Shown piece after piece: positions 7,396 to 16,100 of a stretch of 25,482 bases of DNA (positions are counted from its first letter, which is position 1; each line of letters opens with the position of its first letter). Position numbers and translations under genes: made by a program. Location of the stretch: positions 1-25,482 of the forward strand of contig JAGGSW010000041.1 of the NCBI GenBank assembly GCA_021158895.1, written 5' to 3'. The notes beneath the pieces are model-generated. The model ran no database searches. It saw only the letters and a program-made list of their open reading frames with translations, and was not told where the DNA came from. The stretch is from Candidatus Odinarchaeota archaeon (GTDB lineage: Archaea > Asgardarchaeota > Baldrarchaeia > Baldrarchaeales > DXJG01).

Positions 7396-9066
7396 TTACT
7401 TCTTTAACTTCAGTAATCTCCTCACATCTTCTATCTCTCTATCTGAAACTTTCCGAAATACAGGGTCTGGCTTTTTGATCAAGTGATTAGGTGAGATATC
7501 AGCCTTTTTTAAGTAATCCCAATAACGCCCCTCTATATTCAAATAATTTAAGATTTTTTTAGCTGATTCAGGTATGAACGGAATTAATAGTATTGCTATG
7601 ACTTTTACTAATTGAATAGCTACATATAATGTAGTTTTAGCATCTTCTTCGTTAATTTTAATGGCTTTCCATGGCTCTTTAAGATTTAAATATTTATTTC
7701 CCTCTCTGGCCAAGTTTATGATGGCCTCAAGAGCCAGCTTTAATCTATAGGTCTCCATGAGTTTCTCAATTCTTTCAACCTCTCTTTTAATGTGATTTAT
7801 AAGCCTTTTTTCTTCTTCGTTGTATTCAGAAGGTTCTGGAACCTTACCTTGGAAGTATCGGTAAATAAGTGTTAAAACTCGGTGTATAAAGTTTCCAATG
7901 GTTCCAACAAGATCATTATTAATCTTTTCTTTAAATTCACTCCAACTCCAATCGGTATCAGCCAAAGAAAGTGGTGAGGCGAGTGTTAGGTAGAATCTCG
8001 CGTAGTCAGCAGGGAAATACTTAAGAAAGTCCTCGACCGATATGTACCATTGTCTGCTTTTTGAAAACTTCCTTTTTTCTAACGTTAAGAATCCTCGGGT
8101 AGGTATGGCTGAAGGAAGATTAAAACCTAGATTTGTGCCTTTAAGCATCGCAGGCCAAAACAAATAATGGTGATAAATTATGTCTTTCCCAATGTGATGA
8201 ATAATTTTGGTTTCTGAGTCCTTCCACCATTTTTCCCAGTCGTCACCGTGGTCCTTACACCATTTTACGGTGGAAGCTATATATCCAATAGGTGCGTCAA
8301 ACCAAACGTAAACCCTCTTTCCTTCAGCATCTTCATAGGGAAGTTCAAAACCCCAGTAGTCTTTTTCTCTTGTTATATCCCAATCTTTTAACCCTTCTTC
8401 TATCCATTTAAGCACATAATTTACAACCTGAGGCTGTAGTTCCTTATTATTTTTTAACCACTCTTCGAGGAAGTTTGAGAAAGCTGAAAGCTTAAATATA
8501 AAGTGCAGGCTTTTTTTGAGAATAGGTGTAGAACCGCATATTGCACATTTTGGCTCTAGTATCTCTCCGACTTCAAATGTTGTACCACATTTTTCACAGT
8601 AATCGCTATATTGGTCTTCTGCTCCACACTTCGGACAAGTACCCTTAACATAGCGATCTGGTAGATACCGTTGACAAGCAGGGCAGTAATATAATTCCAC
8701 AGTTTTTTCGTAGATATAATCGTTTTCTCTTAAGGATTTTAGAAACATTTGCGTCAATTCTTTATTTTCAGGACTATGCGTCCGGTAAAATATATCAAAC
8801 TCTATGTTTAGAGACTTAAAGATCTTTTCACCAAGTTCATGATATTTTTTAACAAACTCTTCGACGTCTTCCCCAGCTTCTTCAGCTGCAAGCTGAATTG
8901 GTGTACCGTGCTCATCGGTGGCACAAACGTAGAGAGTTTTAACACCTTTTAATTTGTAAAAACGAGCAAGAATATCAGCAGGTAAATAAGTACTTTTCAT
9001 ATGACCTAGGTGAGGGGTTCCATTGGCATAGGGTAAAGCTGCTGTTATTAACACCCTTTTGAACAC
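7396..9066 (-). CDS. metG: Methionyl-tRNA synthetase, euryarchaeal-like type
   Basis: A second, clearly different MetRS. Its N-terminus VLITAALPYANGTPHLGH carries the HIGH-like HLGH at 19-22. It has four CxxC pairs (CPAC, CPKC, CEKC, CAIC) for two zinc ions and FSKSR as the KMSKS equivalent. The ALPYANG / CATDEHGTPI wording resembles the Pyrococcus/methanogen form, not the neighbouring SAWPY form. About 556 residues, again with no C-terminal tRNA-binding OB fold. The start is taken as GTG 9066, downstream of GGAGGG at 9070-9075; the spacing is short (four bases from GGAGG). A longer frame to 9144 would add a hydrophobic leader atypical of the family and overlap the HAD gene. Both paralogues keep all core motifs, so neither looks dead. 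Confidence 0.92.
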   Translation of the reverse strand: MFKRVLITAALPYANGTPHLGHMKSTYLPADILARFYKLKGVKTLYVCATDEHGTPIQLAAEEAGEDVEEFVKKYHELGEKIFKSLNIEFDIFYRTHSPENKELTQMFLKSLRENDYIYEKTVELYYCPACQRYLPDRYVKGTCPKCGAEDQYSDYCEKCGTTFEVGEILEPKCAICGSTPILKKSLHFIFKLSAFSNFLEEWLKNNKELQPQVVNYVLKWIEEGLKDWDITREKDYWGFELPYEDAEGKRVYVWFDAPIGYIASTVKWCKDHGDDWEKWWKDSETKIIHHIGKDIIYHHYLFWPAMLKGTNLGFNLPSAIPTRGFLTLEKRKFSKSRQWYISVEDFLKYFPADYARFYLTLASPLSLADTDWSWSEFKEKINNDLVGTIGNFIHRVLTLIYRYFQGKVPEPSEYNEEEKRLINHIKREVERIEKLMETYRLKLALEAIINLAREGNKYLNLKEPWKAIKINEEDAKTTLYVAIQLVKVIAILLIPFIPESAKKILNYLNIEGRYWDYLKKADISPNHLIKKPDPVFRKVSDREIEDVRRLLKLKK

Positions 9067-9140
9067 TATCCCTCCAAAACATAAATTCAGTAGTAAAACT
9101 TGAAAAACTCTTAAAAATTTAACTCTTGTGCATATGAAGA

Positions 9141-9947
9141 TCAAAGAACCATATCCAACAGAGATTCAAGAATGAAATCTGGTTTAATTTCACTCTTTTT
9201 GACTTCTTCCAAAGTAGTAGCACCAGTAAGAACAATAAGAGACTTGCATCTAGCTCTTTTAGCAGCAATGATATCTGTCTCTATTCTGTCTCCAACAACC
9301 AGCGTATTCTCAGGATCTGTACCTAAAATTTTTAAAGCAAAATTCATAATTTCAACATTGGGTTTTCCTATAACTATTTCAGGCTTTACACCAGTAGAAA
9401 CCTTTAGAAATGAGACAATAGCACCTGCACCAGGTAGTAAGCCTTTTTCAGTTGGTATATTTGGGTCGGCATTAGTCGCAATGAATTTTGCACCATTAAG
9501 AATAGCATACGCTCCTGCGGCTAGCTTTTCGTACGTTAATTTTCTGTCAAGCCCGACAACGACAACATTTATCTTACAATGCCAGACTTCCCTTTCAGAT
9601 AGTATAGTAAATCCGAAATTCTTCATTTCCTCTATAAGACCACTTTCACCTATAATGTAAAGTCTAAGATTTCTTCCATATTTTTCCCTAAGATATTGCG
9701 CGGTTACATAACCACTTGTTACAATTTCATCTATCTTAGCATCTATGCCAAACAGTTTCAATCTTTTAGCGTATTCTTCTCTTGTTTTAGTAGAATTATT
9801 AGTAAGGAAAACAATTCTTTTGTTCTCTTTTCTAAGATACCTTATAACACTGTCTACTCCTTCAATTTTATTTTCCCCTCTCCAAATTACGCCGTCGCAA
9901 TCAAAAATGAAACCTTTAAACTTTTGGAATTCCTTCTTAAGTTTCAC
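9141..9947 (-). CDS. HAD-superfamily (type IIA, NagD/phosphoglycolate-phosphatase-like) hydrolase
   Basis: Predicted Mg-dependent phosphatase of small phosphate esters; the true substrate cannot be told from sequence. HAD motif I is FDCDGVIWRG with D16 nucleophile and D18. Motif II is FLTNNS (around 47-52), motif III has Lys195 in IGKPN, and motif IV is GDRIETDI (219-226). The C2 cap segment NADPNIPTEKG...PGAGA (159-176) is typical of NagD/4-nitrophenylphosphatase-like proteins. 268 residues is normal for the group. The GTG start at 9947 follows AGGTGG by six bases. It is the first gene of the minus-strand operon with the two MetRS genes; there are 74 bases to the next start. The link to MetRS may be only co-transcription. 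It ends with TGA. Confidence 0.9.
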   Translation of the reverse strand: MKLKKEFQKFKGFIFDCDGVIWRGENKIEGVDSVIRYLRKENKRIVFLTNNSTKTREEYAKRLKLFGIDAKIDEIVTSGYVTAQYLREKYGRNLRLYIIGESGLIEEMKNFGFTILSEREVWHCKINVVVVGLDRKLTYEKLAAGAYAILNGAKFIATNADPNIPTEKGLLPGAGAIVSFLKVSTGVKPEIVIGKPNVEIMNFALKILGTDPENTLVVGDRIETDIIAAKRARCKSLIVLTGATTLEEVKKSEIKPDFILESLLDMVL

Positions 9948-10115
9948 TTTCTGCCACCTTTGAAAGCTAAGTTTCTCATTCTATACCGTAAACTTTACAA
10001 ATTGGAGTAAAGTAGAGTTAACCGTAATTAAACAGTTGATGAAGTCTTCTTAACGTTTATGTTTGTAAGAATTTCGTTAATGTCTCTAATATGAGTTCAG
10101 AAAAGGTGAATTTGT

Positions 10116-11222
10116 ATGACTGTTCTCATGGACATGGATCCAGAGTATGCAAGAAGAAAATTGAAAAGAATAGTTGAGAGACTCAAAAAAATTAAGGGTA
10201 GACATTCCTCTTTAACAACTGTCTATATACCTCCAGACAAAAGTTTAGTCGATGTAATAAATTTTCTAAGACAGGAATACATGACCGCTAGCAACATCAA
10301 AGACAAAACGAACAGAAAAATGGTTCAAGATAACATACTAACCATGATAAATGATATTCAAAGACTTAAAGAACTACCCGAAAATGGAATTGCTCTTTTC
10401 TACGGATATTACGAAACATCTCCTGGGAAATTTGAACAGGTTAAAGAAATGATAGTTCCACCATTCCCGATCAAGAATTTTATCTATATTTGCGGGAAAG
10501 AGTTTGACGTTAAACCACTTGAAGAAATGACTATTCCAAAAAATGTTATTGTCGTTGTCCTATTAGAGGCAGGTAATTATGCTATAGGAATTATTAGAGG
10601 CAAAGACATAGAGGTTCTGAAGGAAGGAGAATATTACGTTATTGGTAAAACAAGACGTGGCGGACAAAGCGCAAGACGATATGAGCGGATTAGAGAAGAG
10701 CAAATCCACAATTTCTACAAGCATTTGGCCAAAGAAATAAATGAACTTCTTCTACCTCAGCTAGAAAATATCGATGCTATAGTATTTGGCGGAAACACGA
10801 TCAGAGTACAGGAGTTTTTAGAGGAAAACCTACTCGACTACCGGTTAAGAGATAAAGTCGTATCAAAAATAATTAGTGTGCCTATAATCGACGGCGATGG
10901 GATATTCCTAGCCGCTAAAGAGGTAGCAGAAATAGTGAAAGAATCCGAAATATATAGAGAAAGGAGACTTTGGGAAGAGTTTAAAACCAGACTTATGAAA
11001 GGAGATTCCCTCCTAACCTACGGTAAAAATGAAGTTATGGAATACCTCAAGCAGGGCAGAGTAGAAGTCCTTCTTATTTCCGAAGCTCTAGAAGACCTCT
11101 TAGATGAAGTCATAGATACAGCTGAAAAATACGGAACACGGGTTGAAATCTTTGGAAAAAACACTGAATCCGGAAAAGAACTCCTAAGTTTCGGAGGCAT
11201 AGCCGCCATATTAAGATGGTAA
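10116..11222 (+). CDS. prf1: Peptide chain release factor aRF1
   Basis: Recognises all three stop codons in archaea and triggers peptide release. Visible in order: domain 1 with TASNIKD (57-63, the NIKS position) and the YxCxxxF motif YICGKEF (124-130), both for stop-codon recognition; domain 2 with GGQ at 182-184 (TRRGGQSARRYERIREE); and domain 3 ending in FGGIAAILRW. At 368 residues it lacks room for the extra domain-3 minidomain of longer (~415-425) euryarchaeal forms and matches the shorter crenarchaeal size. The ATG start is six bases after GGTGA (10105-10109). The oddity is Asp in place of the final Ser of NIKS. It is divergent from the HAD gene across 168 bases and convergent with 11224-11628, with one base between stops. 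Confidence 0.96.
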   Translation: MTVLMDMDPEYARRKLKRIVERLKKIKGRHSSLTTVYIPPDKSLVDVINFLRQEYMTASNIKDKTNRKMVQDNILTMINDIQRLKELPENGIALFYGYYETSPGKFEQVKEMIVPPFPIKNFIYICGKEFDVKPLEEMTIPKNVIVVVLLEAGNYAIGIIRGKDIEVLKEGEYYVIGKTRRGGQSARRYERIREEQIHNFYKHLAKEINELLLPQLENIDAIVFGGNTIRVQEFLEENLLDYRLRDKVVSKIISVPIIDGDGIFLAAKEVAEIVKESEIYRERRLWEEFKTRLMKGDSLLTYGKNEVMEYLKQGRVEVLLISEALEDLLDEVIDTAEKYGTRVEIFGKNTESGKELLSFGGIAAILRW

Positions 11223-11223
11223 A

Positions 11224-11628
11224 CTATCCCGTTAATTTTCTGAAAACTATCATTAAGATATCCCCATCCAACCAAATTCTCAATTCATATCTACCTGGTA
11301 GAGTTGGTGAGGTAACATTTACTTGGAAAGAAAAACTTTTTTCATAGGTTTTCGAAGTCCCATTGACATTATATTTAATATAGAGAGTATCACCCTCACT
11401 CCATATTTCAAAGCCCTCAGGAACGGTTACATTTGAGTGATAAGTTTTTAACGTAACCAACGCATAGTTAATCCCTTTCTCGATTTCATGAATTAAAGTC
11501 TCTCCGTCGCTTGATTGTAAAGTTATGTTAATAATGTTTAGAGTCACATTTAACAGCGGTACACATAAAAACACAACGAAAGACAAACTAATAGCCATTA
11601 TCAACATTTTCTCTACCGAAACATTCAC
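11224..11628 (-). CDS. Small secreted, N-terminally anchored protein (pilin-like?)
   Basis: 134 residues. A short N-terminal stretch (MNVSVEK) is followed by one hydrophobic segment at about 8-26, then a probable helix and a strand-rich domain. I count six Asn-x-Ser/Thr sequons (NVS, NVT, NIT, NVT, NGT, NVT), five of them beyond the membrane segment, which fits a face exposed outside the cell. The helix directly after the membrane segment recalls archaeal type IV pilin-like proteins, but I see no clear K/R-G class III signal-peptidase site, so that is only a suggestion. The start is GTG 11628 after GGAGGTGAGAT (11634-11643). It ends with TAG, the only TAG stop in the window. No pilus genes lie nearby. 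Confidence 0.75.
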   Translation of the reverse strand: MNVSVEKMLIMAISLSFVVFLCVPLLNVTLNIINITLQSSDGETLIHEIEKGINYALVTLKTYHSNVTVPEGFEIWSEGDTLYIKYNVNGTSKTYEKSFSFQVNVTSPTLPGRYELRIWLDGDILMIVFRKLTG

Positions 11629-11751
11629 CTAAATCTCACCTCCATTCCACATATAAAGTTCTAAGCAAAATACTTAAAGCCCACAATCATCAACACAACT
11701 ACCCCTACCACAAATAGAAAACCTACAGAAATATACACATCAAGACAAAAA

Positions 11752-12252
11752 ATGTGTGGCAGTGATTGTAAAATGAAAATAGGAATGTTAGGAAAACCGA
11801 AAAAGGCAATAATTAACGCAGTTTCATCCGAAGGGGAAACTCCTCTAAACGCCTTTGACAACTGCTTACTAAAACTGGGAATAGGCGACGTATCCCTAGT
11901 TAAACTTACAAGCATTCTACCAGAAGACATAGAATTCATTGATAAAACACCACAACTATGTCCAGGTTCAAATGTACCAGCTATATACACGTATATAACA
12001 TCAGAGAAGACGGGGCAGAAAATAGCAGCTGCCATAGTAGCAGCAAAAACAAAAAACGGGCCAGTTCTTGTTGCAGAATATTCCAACACCGATATCTCGG
12101 CAAGCGAAGCCAAAAAAGAAGCAATAAAAAGAGTTGTAGAAATGGCAAAAAATAGAAAAAGAGAAATAGAAGGTGAAATAATCGTAAAATCAACTGAACA
12201 CATCGTTAAAAAATGTGGATGCGCATTAGCAATCATTGTGGAAGTTAAATAA
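11752..12252 (+). CDS. pdaD: Pyruvoyl-dependent arginine decarboxylase proenzyme
   Basis: Converts arginine to agmatine, the first step of archaeal polyamine synthesis and the agmatine source for tRNA-Ile2 agmatidine. The self-cleavage segment SSEGETPLNAFD resembles the Methanocaldococcus enzyme as I recall it. Cleavage is expected between Ser25 and Ser26, giving a short beta chain and an alpha chain capped by pyruvate. The LVAEY segment holds the likely catalytic Glu109, and STEHIVKKCGCA near the C-terminus is typical. 166 residues is normal. The start is uncertain: ATG 11752 has no Shine-Dalgarno, a TATA-like AAATATAC lies about 20 bases upstream, and ATG 11773 or 11785 would shorten the beta chain. 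The Cys-rich MCGSDC leader is unusual if real. It is monocistronic by layout. Confidence 0.92.
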   Translation: MCGSDCKMKIGMLGKPKKAIINAVSSEGETPLNAFDNCLLKLGIGDVSLVKLTSILPEDIEFIDKTPQLCPGSNVPAIYTYITSEKTGQKIAAAIVAAKTKNGPVLVAEYSNTDISASEAKKEAIKRVVEMAKNRKREIEGEIIVKSTEHIVKKCGCALAIIVEVK

Positions 12253-12273
12253 CAAAACCTAATTTTAAATTTC

Positions 12274-12282
12274 TTTTATACA
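12274..12282 (+). promoter_or_regulatory. TATA-like promoter upstream of the metallophosphoesterase
   Basis: TTTTATACA is centred about 28 bases before ATG 12307. The expected transcription start is at about 12303, so the message would be nearly leaderless. A GAGG at 12294-12297 would then not be transcribed. The preceding T-rich stretch may also end the arginine decarboxylase transcript. Confidence 0.45.
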
Positions 12283-12306
12283 TAATTAATTTTGAGGAAC
12301 TAAAGA

Positions 12307-13077
12307 ATGGAAATTCTAGAAAACATTGAAATAGTTGACGGATATCCTGCACTGTATCTTAAAAAATTAGAGACGCTTATAATAGCGGACTTACATTTGG
12401 GCCTAGAATGGGCAATGACACAGGAAGGAATATTCATACCAACAACACAATACCAAGAGATATTTAAAGACCTACAATATCTACTGGCTGAAAAGCAGCC
12501 AAGATTATTGATTATTAACGGAGACCTTAAACACGAATTTAGTAGAGCGACAAGTCAAGAGTGGAGAGAAGTAATAGACCTCTTAGCATACTTAGACAAA
12601 AACGTAGAAAAAACAATTGTAATAAGAGGTAACCACGACAACTTCATAAGAGGATTCTTCAAACGTTACAATAACATCGACTTCATAGAACCCTATCTAC
12701 AATTAGAAAACTATCTTTTAACACACGGCCATAAAGAAATAGAAAAAGAAGTCCTAGAAAACAAAAAACATGATGTGATAATTGTTGCACATGAACATCC
12801 AGCAATACTCCTAGTTGACGATCTAGGAGCAAAAATAAAAACAAGAGCATTTCTGCACGGGAAAACGAAACAGGGAAAAGAAATAATAGTATTACCAGCA
12901 TTCTCACCACTAGCAACAGGAATAGAGATAAACCTAGTGCCACAAGAAGAACTACTATCACCAATCCTAAAAGAACACGTAAACATCATGCAACTAGAAG
13001 TATACGCCATAGACAAGAAAACAGGAACACTAAAATTCCCAAAACTAGCACTCTGGCACGGTCTAACACGCCTTTAA
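12307..13077 (+). CDS. Calcineurin-like metallophosphoesterase (COG1407 type, Lhr neighbour)
   Basis: Predicted two-metal phosphodiesterase/phosphatase. All family motifs are present: ADLHLG (D28, H30), NGD (D73), RGNHDN (N109, H110), the H140-G-H142 segment and AHEHP (H162, H164). 256 residues is usual for archaeal COG1407 proteins. Members of this family recur next to Lhr helicases, and the bacterial relative PdeM is part of a ligase-associated DNA repair cluster; here lhr follows after 62 bases on the same strand. A role in nucleic-acid end processing with Lhr is therefore likely but inferred. The ATG start at 12307 comes just after the predicted promoter. The plus strand from here on is noticeably poor in T. 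Confidence 0.9.
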   Translation: MEILENIEIVDGYPALYLKKLETLIIADLHLGLEWAMTQEGIFIPTTQYQEIFKDLQYLLAEKQPRLLIINGDLKHEFSRATSQEWREVIDLLAYLDKNVEKTIVIRGNHDNFIRGFFKRYNNIDFIEPYLQLENYLLTHGHKEIEKEVLENKKHDVIIVAHEHPAILLVDDLGAKIKTRAFLHGKTKQGKEIIVLPAFSPLATGIEINLVPQEELLSPILKEHVNIMQLEVYAIDKKTGTLKFPKLALWHGLTRL

Positions 13078-13096
13078 ACAAAAACTTCAAACCAAG

Positions 13097-13132
13097 TATA
13101 ACTCCTTGTAAAACATTAACCCAAAAGAGGAG
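13097..13132 (+). promoter_or_regulatory. TATA-like box (13097-13101) and GAGGAG ribosome site of lhr
   Basis: TATAA is about 40 bases before ATG 13140, and GAGGAG (13127-13132) is seven bases before it. lhr could therefore have its own promoter as well as read-through from the phosphoesterase gene. Confidence 0.4.
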
Positions 13133-13139
13133 ACAGCAA

Positions 13140-16100
13140 ATGCCCATCAAATATGCCCAAAAACCCTGGGGCGATGAAAAAATACTAAAAACACTAAAAC
13201 CCTACGTAGCAAAATGGTTCAAACAAACATTCGAAACATTCACCCCACCACAAAAATACGCAATCCCATTAATCCAGAAAGGAGAAAACACACTCGTATT
13301 CTCGCCAACTGGTAGTGGAAAATGCATAACTCCAGACCAAAAAGTCTTAATAAAAATAGACGGACTTGTACAACTATTGAAAGGAGAGAAACTTATACAA
13401 ATAGCTAAAACTCATGGAAAGGTCTTACTAAAAACGAATAGCGGGGTTCTATACGAAGTCCCTAATCTTAAAGTATTTTCATTGAAAGAAAACAAAATAG
13501 TTGAGTCCCCAGCCTATATATACATTGAAGACTATAGAGGTGAAATTATTGAGATAGAAACAGTGGCTGGAAGAAAGATAAAAATCACACCAAATCATCC
13601 TCTACTAAAAGAGGATATCAATGGAACTTGGAAATGGGTGCCCGCTGAAAAACTGAAAGTCGGAGATAGAATAGCTGTAGCTAGGGAAATAAACTACCAA
13701 TCTTCCGTTAATAAACTTAAACTTGAAGAATCATTAAAAGTTTTGAAAAAGAAGTTCAAAGAAGTTCTGACATACAAAGATTACCTCAATTTAAAGAGAA
13801 GGATAAATGTTGTCGGTTTTGAAAAGCTAAGTTTAGAAGAATTGAATCAAGTTAGAATTTTCTGCAAGCTAAAGTACGCTAAAATAGCTAAAGAAACAGG
13901 TATTGGACTAACTACAGTGTGGAACTTTTTTAGAGGGAAAACTAGTTATAAAAGAGACGTGATTTTAAAAAACCTAAAAGAGAATTTCCCTAACTCTGTG
14001 GAAGAAAATAGAATCTTTGTTCTAGGAAGAAACGGCGATATAATAAGCTTCAAATATCCTAAAAAGATAGATGAAAAACTTGTCAAGTGGGTGGCCTTTG
14101 TCCTAAGCGAGGGCCATATTCAAGCAAGTTCTCGCGACAAGGATTTTATTGATTTCATGATAATTGCTCAAGCAAAAAACAAAAAACTACTAAGGGAGTT
14201 CCTATCCATCACTAGAGAACTTTTTGATATGGAGTTTAAGAAAAAAGATGAAGTAAACTGGGTTTTGAATTCCAGGGTATTTCTTGAATTCATTTCAGTA
14301 TATCTAGATTTACAGCCGAATAGTCGAGAAAGAAGAAAAAGAATACCAGATTGGATATTGAGCCTTGATAAATCTTTAATGCGCATCTTCCTTAGATGGT
14401 TCTTCACTTTAGATGCAGACATAAGAGACCAAATAGTTCTATTTCAAGCAAGCGAAGACATCATCGACAAAATTGCATACATGTTACTTAGATTTGGAAT
14501 TTTCCCTAGTTTAAATGTAAAATATAAATTTGCTTCAAATACTGCCGAGAAGAAAAAAAGAAAATACTATAGTGTTAGTATATTTGGCATAAGGAACCTA
14601 AGGAAATTCCATCAGGAAATTGGTTTAGAAAGAGAACTACCCGCTTCGTACATTAACCTATTAAAAGCTAAACCAAGCGGTGAACATATAGGAAAGTTCT
14701 ATCTAAATTTCAAGGAAATATCAGAAATTAGAAAGATACTCGGGTGTTCTTGGCACGGCGAGTTCGAAAAGAGATATGGAAACATCTATGAAGTCGTGAG
14801 AAGAACAGGAATGATAACCTTAGCTGCAGCGCAAAAACTCCAGGGACTGTTAAAACAAGATCTTCAAAAATTAAGTTTTAACGGAAACGTAAAATTAATA
14901 GGGTCACTAAGGAGAATCCTAGAATCAGAGATCTTCTTCTTGAAAATAAAGAAAATTAATAAAATCTATTATGAAGGTAAACTGCTAGATTTCACGGTGC
15001 CAGGGCTAAGAAACTTTATTGGAGGCAAAGGCGCTGTAATACTCCATAATACTCTTGCAGCATTTTTATTTGGAATAAATTGGCTTTTTGAATTGGGAGA
15101 GAAGAAAAGGCTAAAAGATTCTGTGTATGTTGTTTATGTTTCACCTCTTCGAGCATTGGCAAATGATATCCGTAAAAATCTTCTTATTCCCTTGGAGGGG
15201 ATTCGTAAAGTCGCAAAGGATATGGGTTTAGAACTACCTGAAATTAGAGCTTTTGTAAGAACTGGGGATACCCCTGCAAGTGAAAAGGCAAAAATGCTTA
15301 AGAAAGCACCTCACATATTAATAACAACCCCAGAAACCCTCTCAATAGTTTTATGTGCACCTAGATTTCGCGAAAAACTAAGGACGGTCAGATATGTTAT
15401 TGTAGATGAAGTACATGAGCTATGTGACAATAAAAGAGGAGTACACCTTTCATTAAGCCTAGAAAGACTACAGGAAATAGCTGAACAAGAATTTATACGC
15501 ATAGGATTAAGCGCAACCCAAGCACCCTTAGAAGAAATAGCAAAATGGCTAGTAGGATACAGAGACGATGGAAAACTAAGAGATGTAACCATAGTAAACA
15601 TATACGAAACAAAAAAGCTAGACATGCGAGTAATATGCCCAGTAAGAGACCTAATACACACAGATTACACATACGTAAACACAAGAATGTATGAAATACT
15701 AAGAGACCTCGTAGAAAAACATAGAACAACCCTAATATTTACAAACACAAGAAGCGGAGCAGAAAGCGTAACATTTCATCTAAAACAAGTATTCGGAGAA
15801 GAATACATAGACCAAATAGCAACCCACCACGGAAGCCTATCAAGAACAACAAGACTAGAAGTGGAAGACCTACTAAAGCAAGGACGACTAAAAGCCGTAA
15901 TCACGTCGACAAGCTTAGAGCTCGGGATAGATATCGGTTATATTGATCTTGTTGTGCAAATTGGTAGTCCTAAGAGTGTGGCTAAAGGTTTACAGAGAGT
16001 TGGAAGAGCAGGACACTTTTTGCACGAAGTTTCAAAGGGAAGACTAATTGTTTTTGATAGGGACGATTTAGTTGAATGCACAGTTCTTGTAAAAGCAGCA

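Noticed and set aside
7396..9144. Longer start for the second MetRS at 9144 with a hydrophobic leader
   Set aside because: It would overlap the HAD gene and precede the GGAGGG site; MetRS normally begins a few residues before the ALPYANG strand.
9172..9660. 162-residue open frame opposite the HAD phosphatase
   Set aside because: The HAD motifs on the minus strand are complete; the plus-strand frame is a shadow with low-complexity Ser/Leu content.
9948..10115. Possible tRNA, riboswitch or origin in the larger intergenic gaps (also 11629-11751, 19131-19250)
   Set aside because: I found no cloverleaf, repeated origin-box or strong hairpin by eye; they look like ordinary promoter or terminator spacers.
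11661..12236. Long open frame (191 residues) opposite the arginine decarboxylase gene
   Set aside because: It is antisense to a clearly conserved enzyme, its composition is a reflection of that gene, and it has no ribosome site that I can see.
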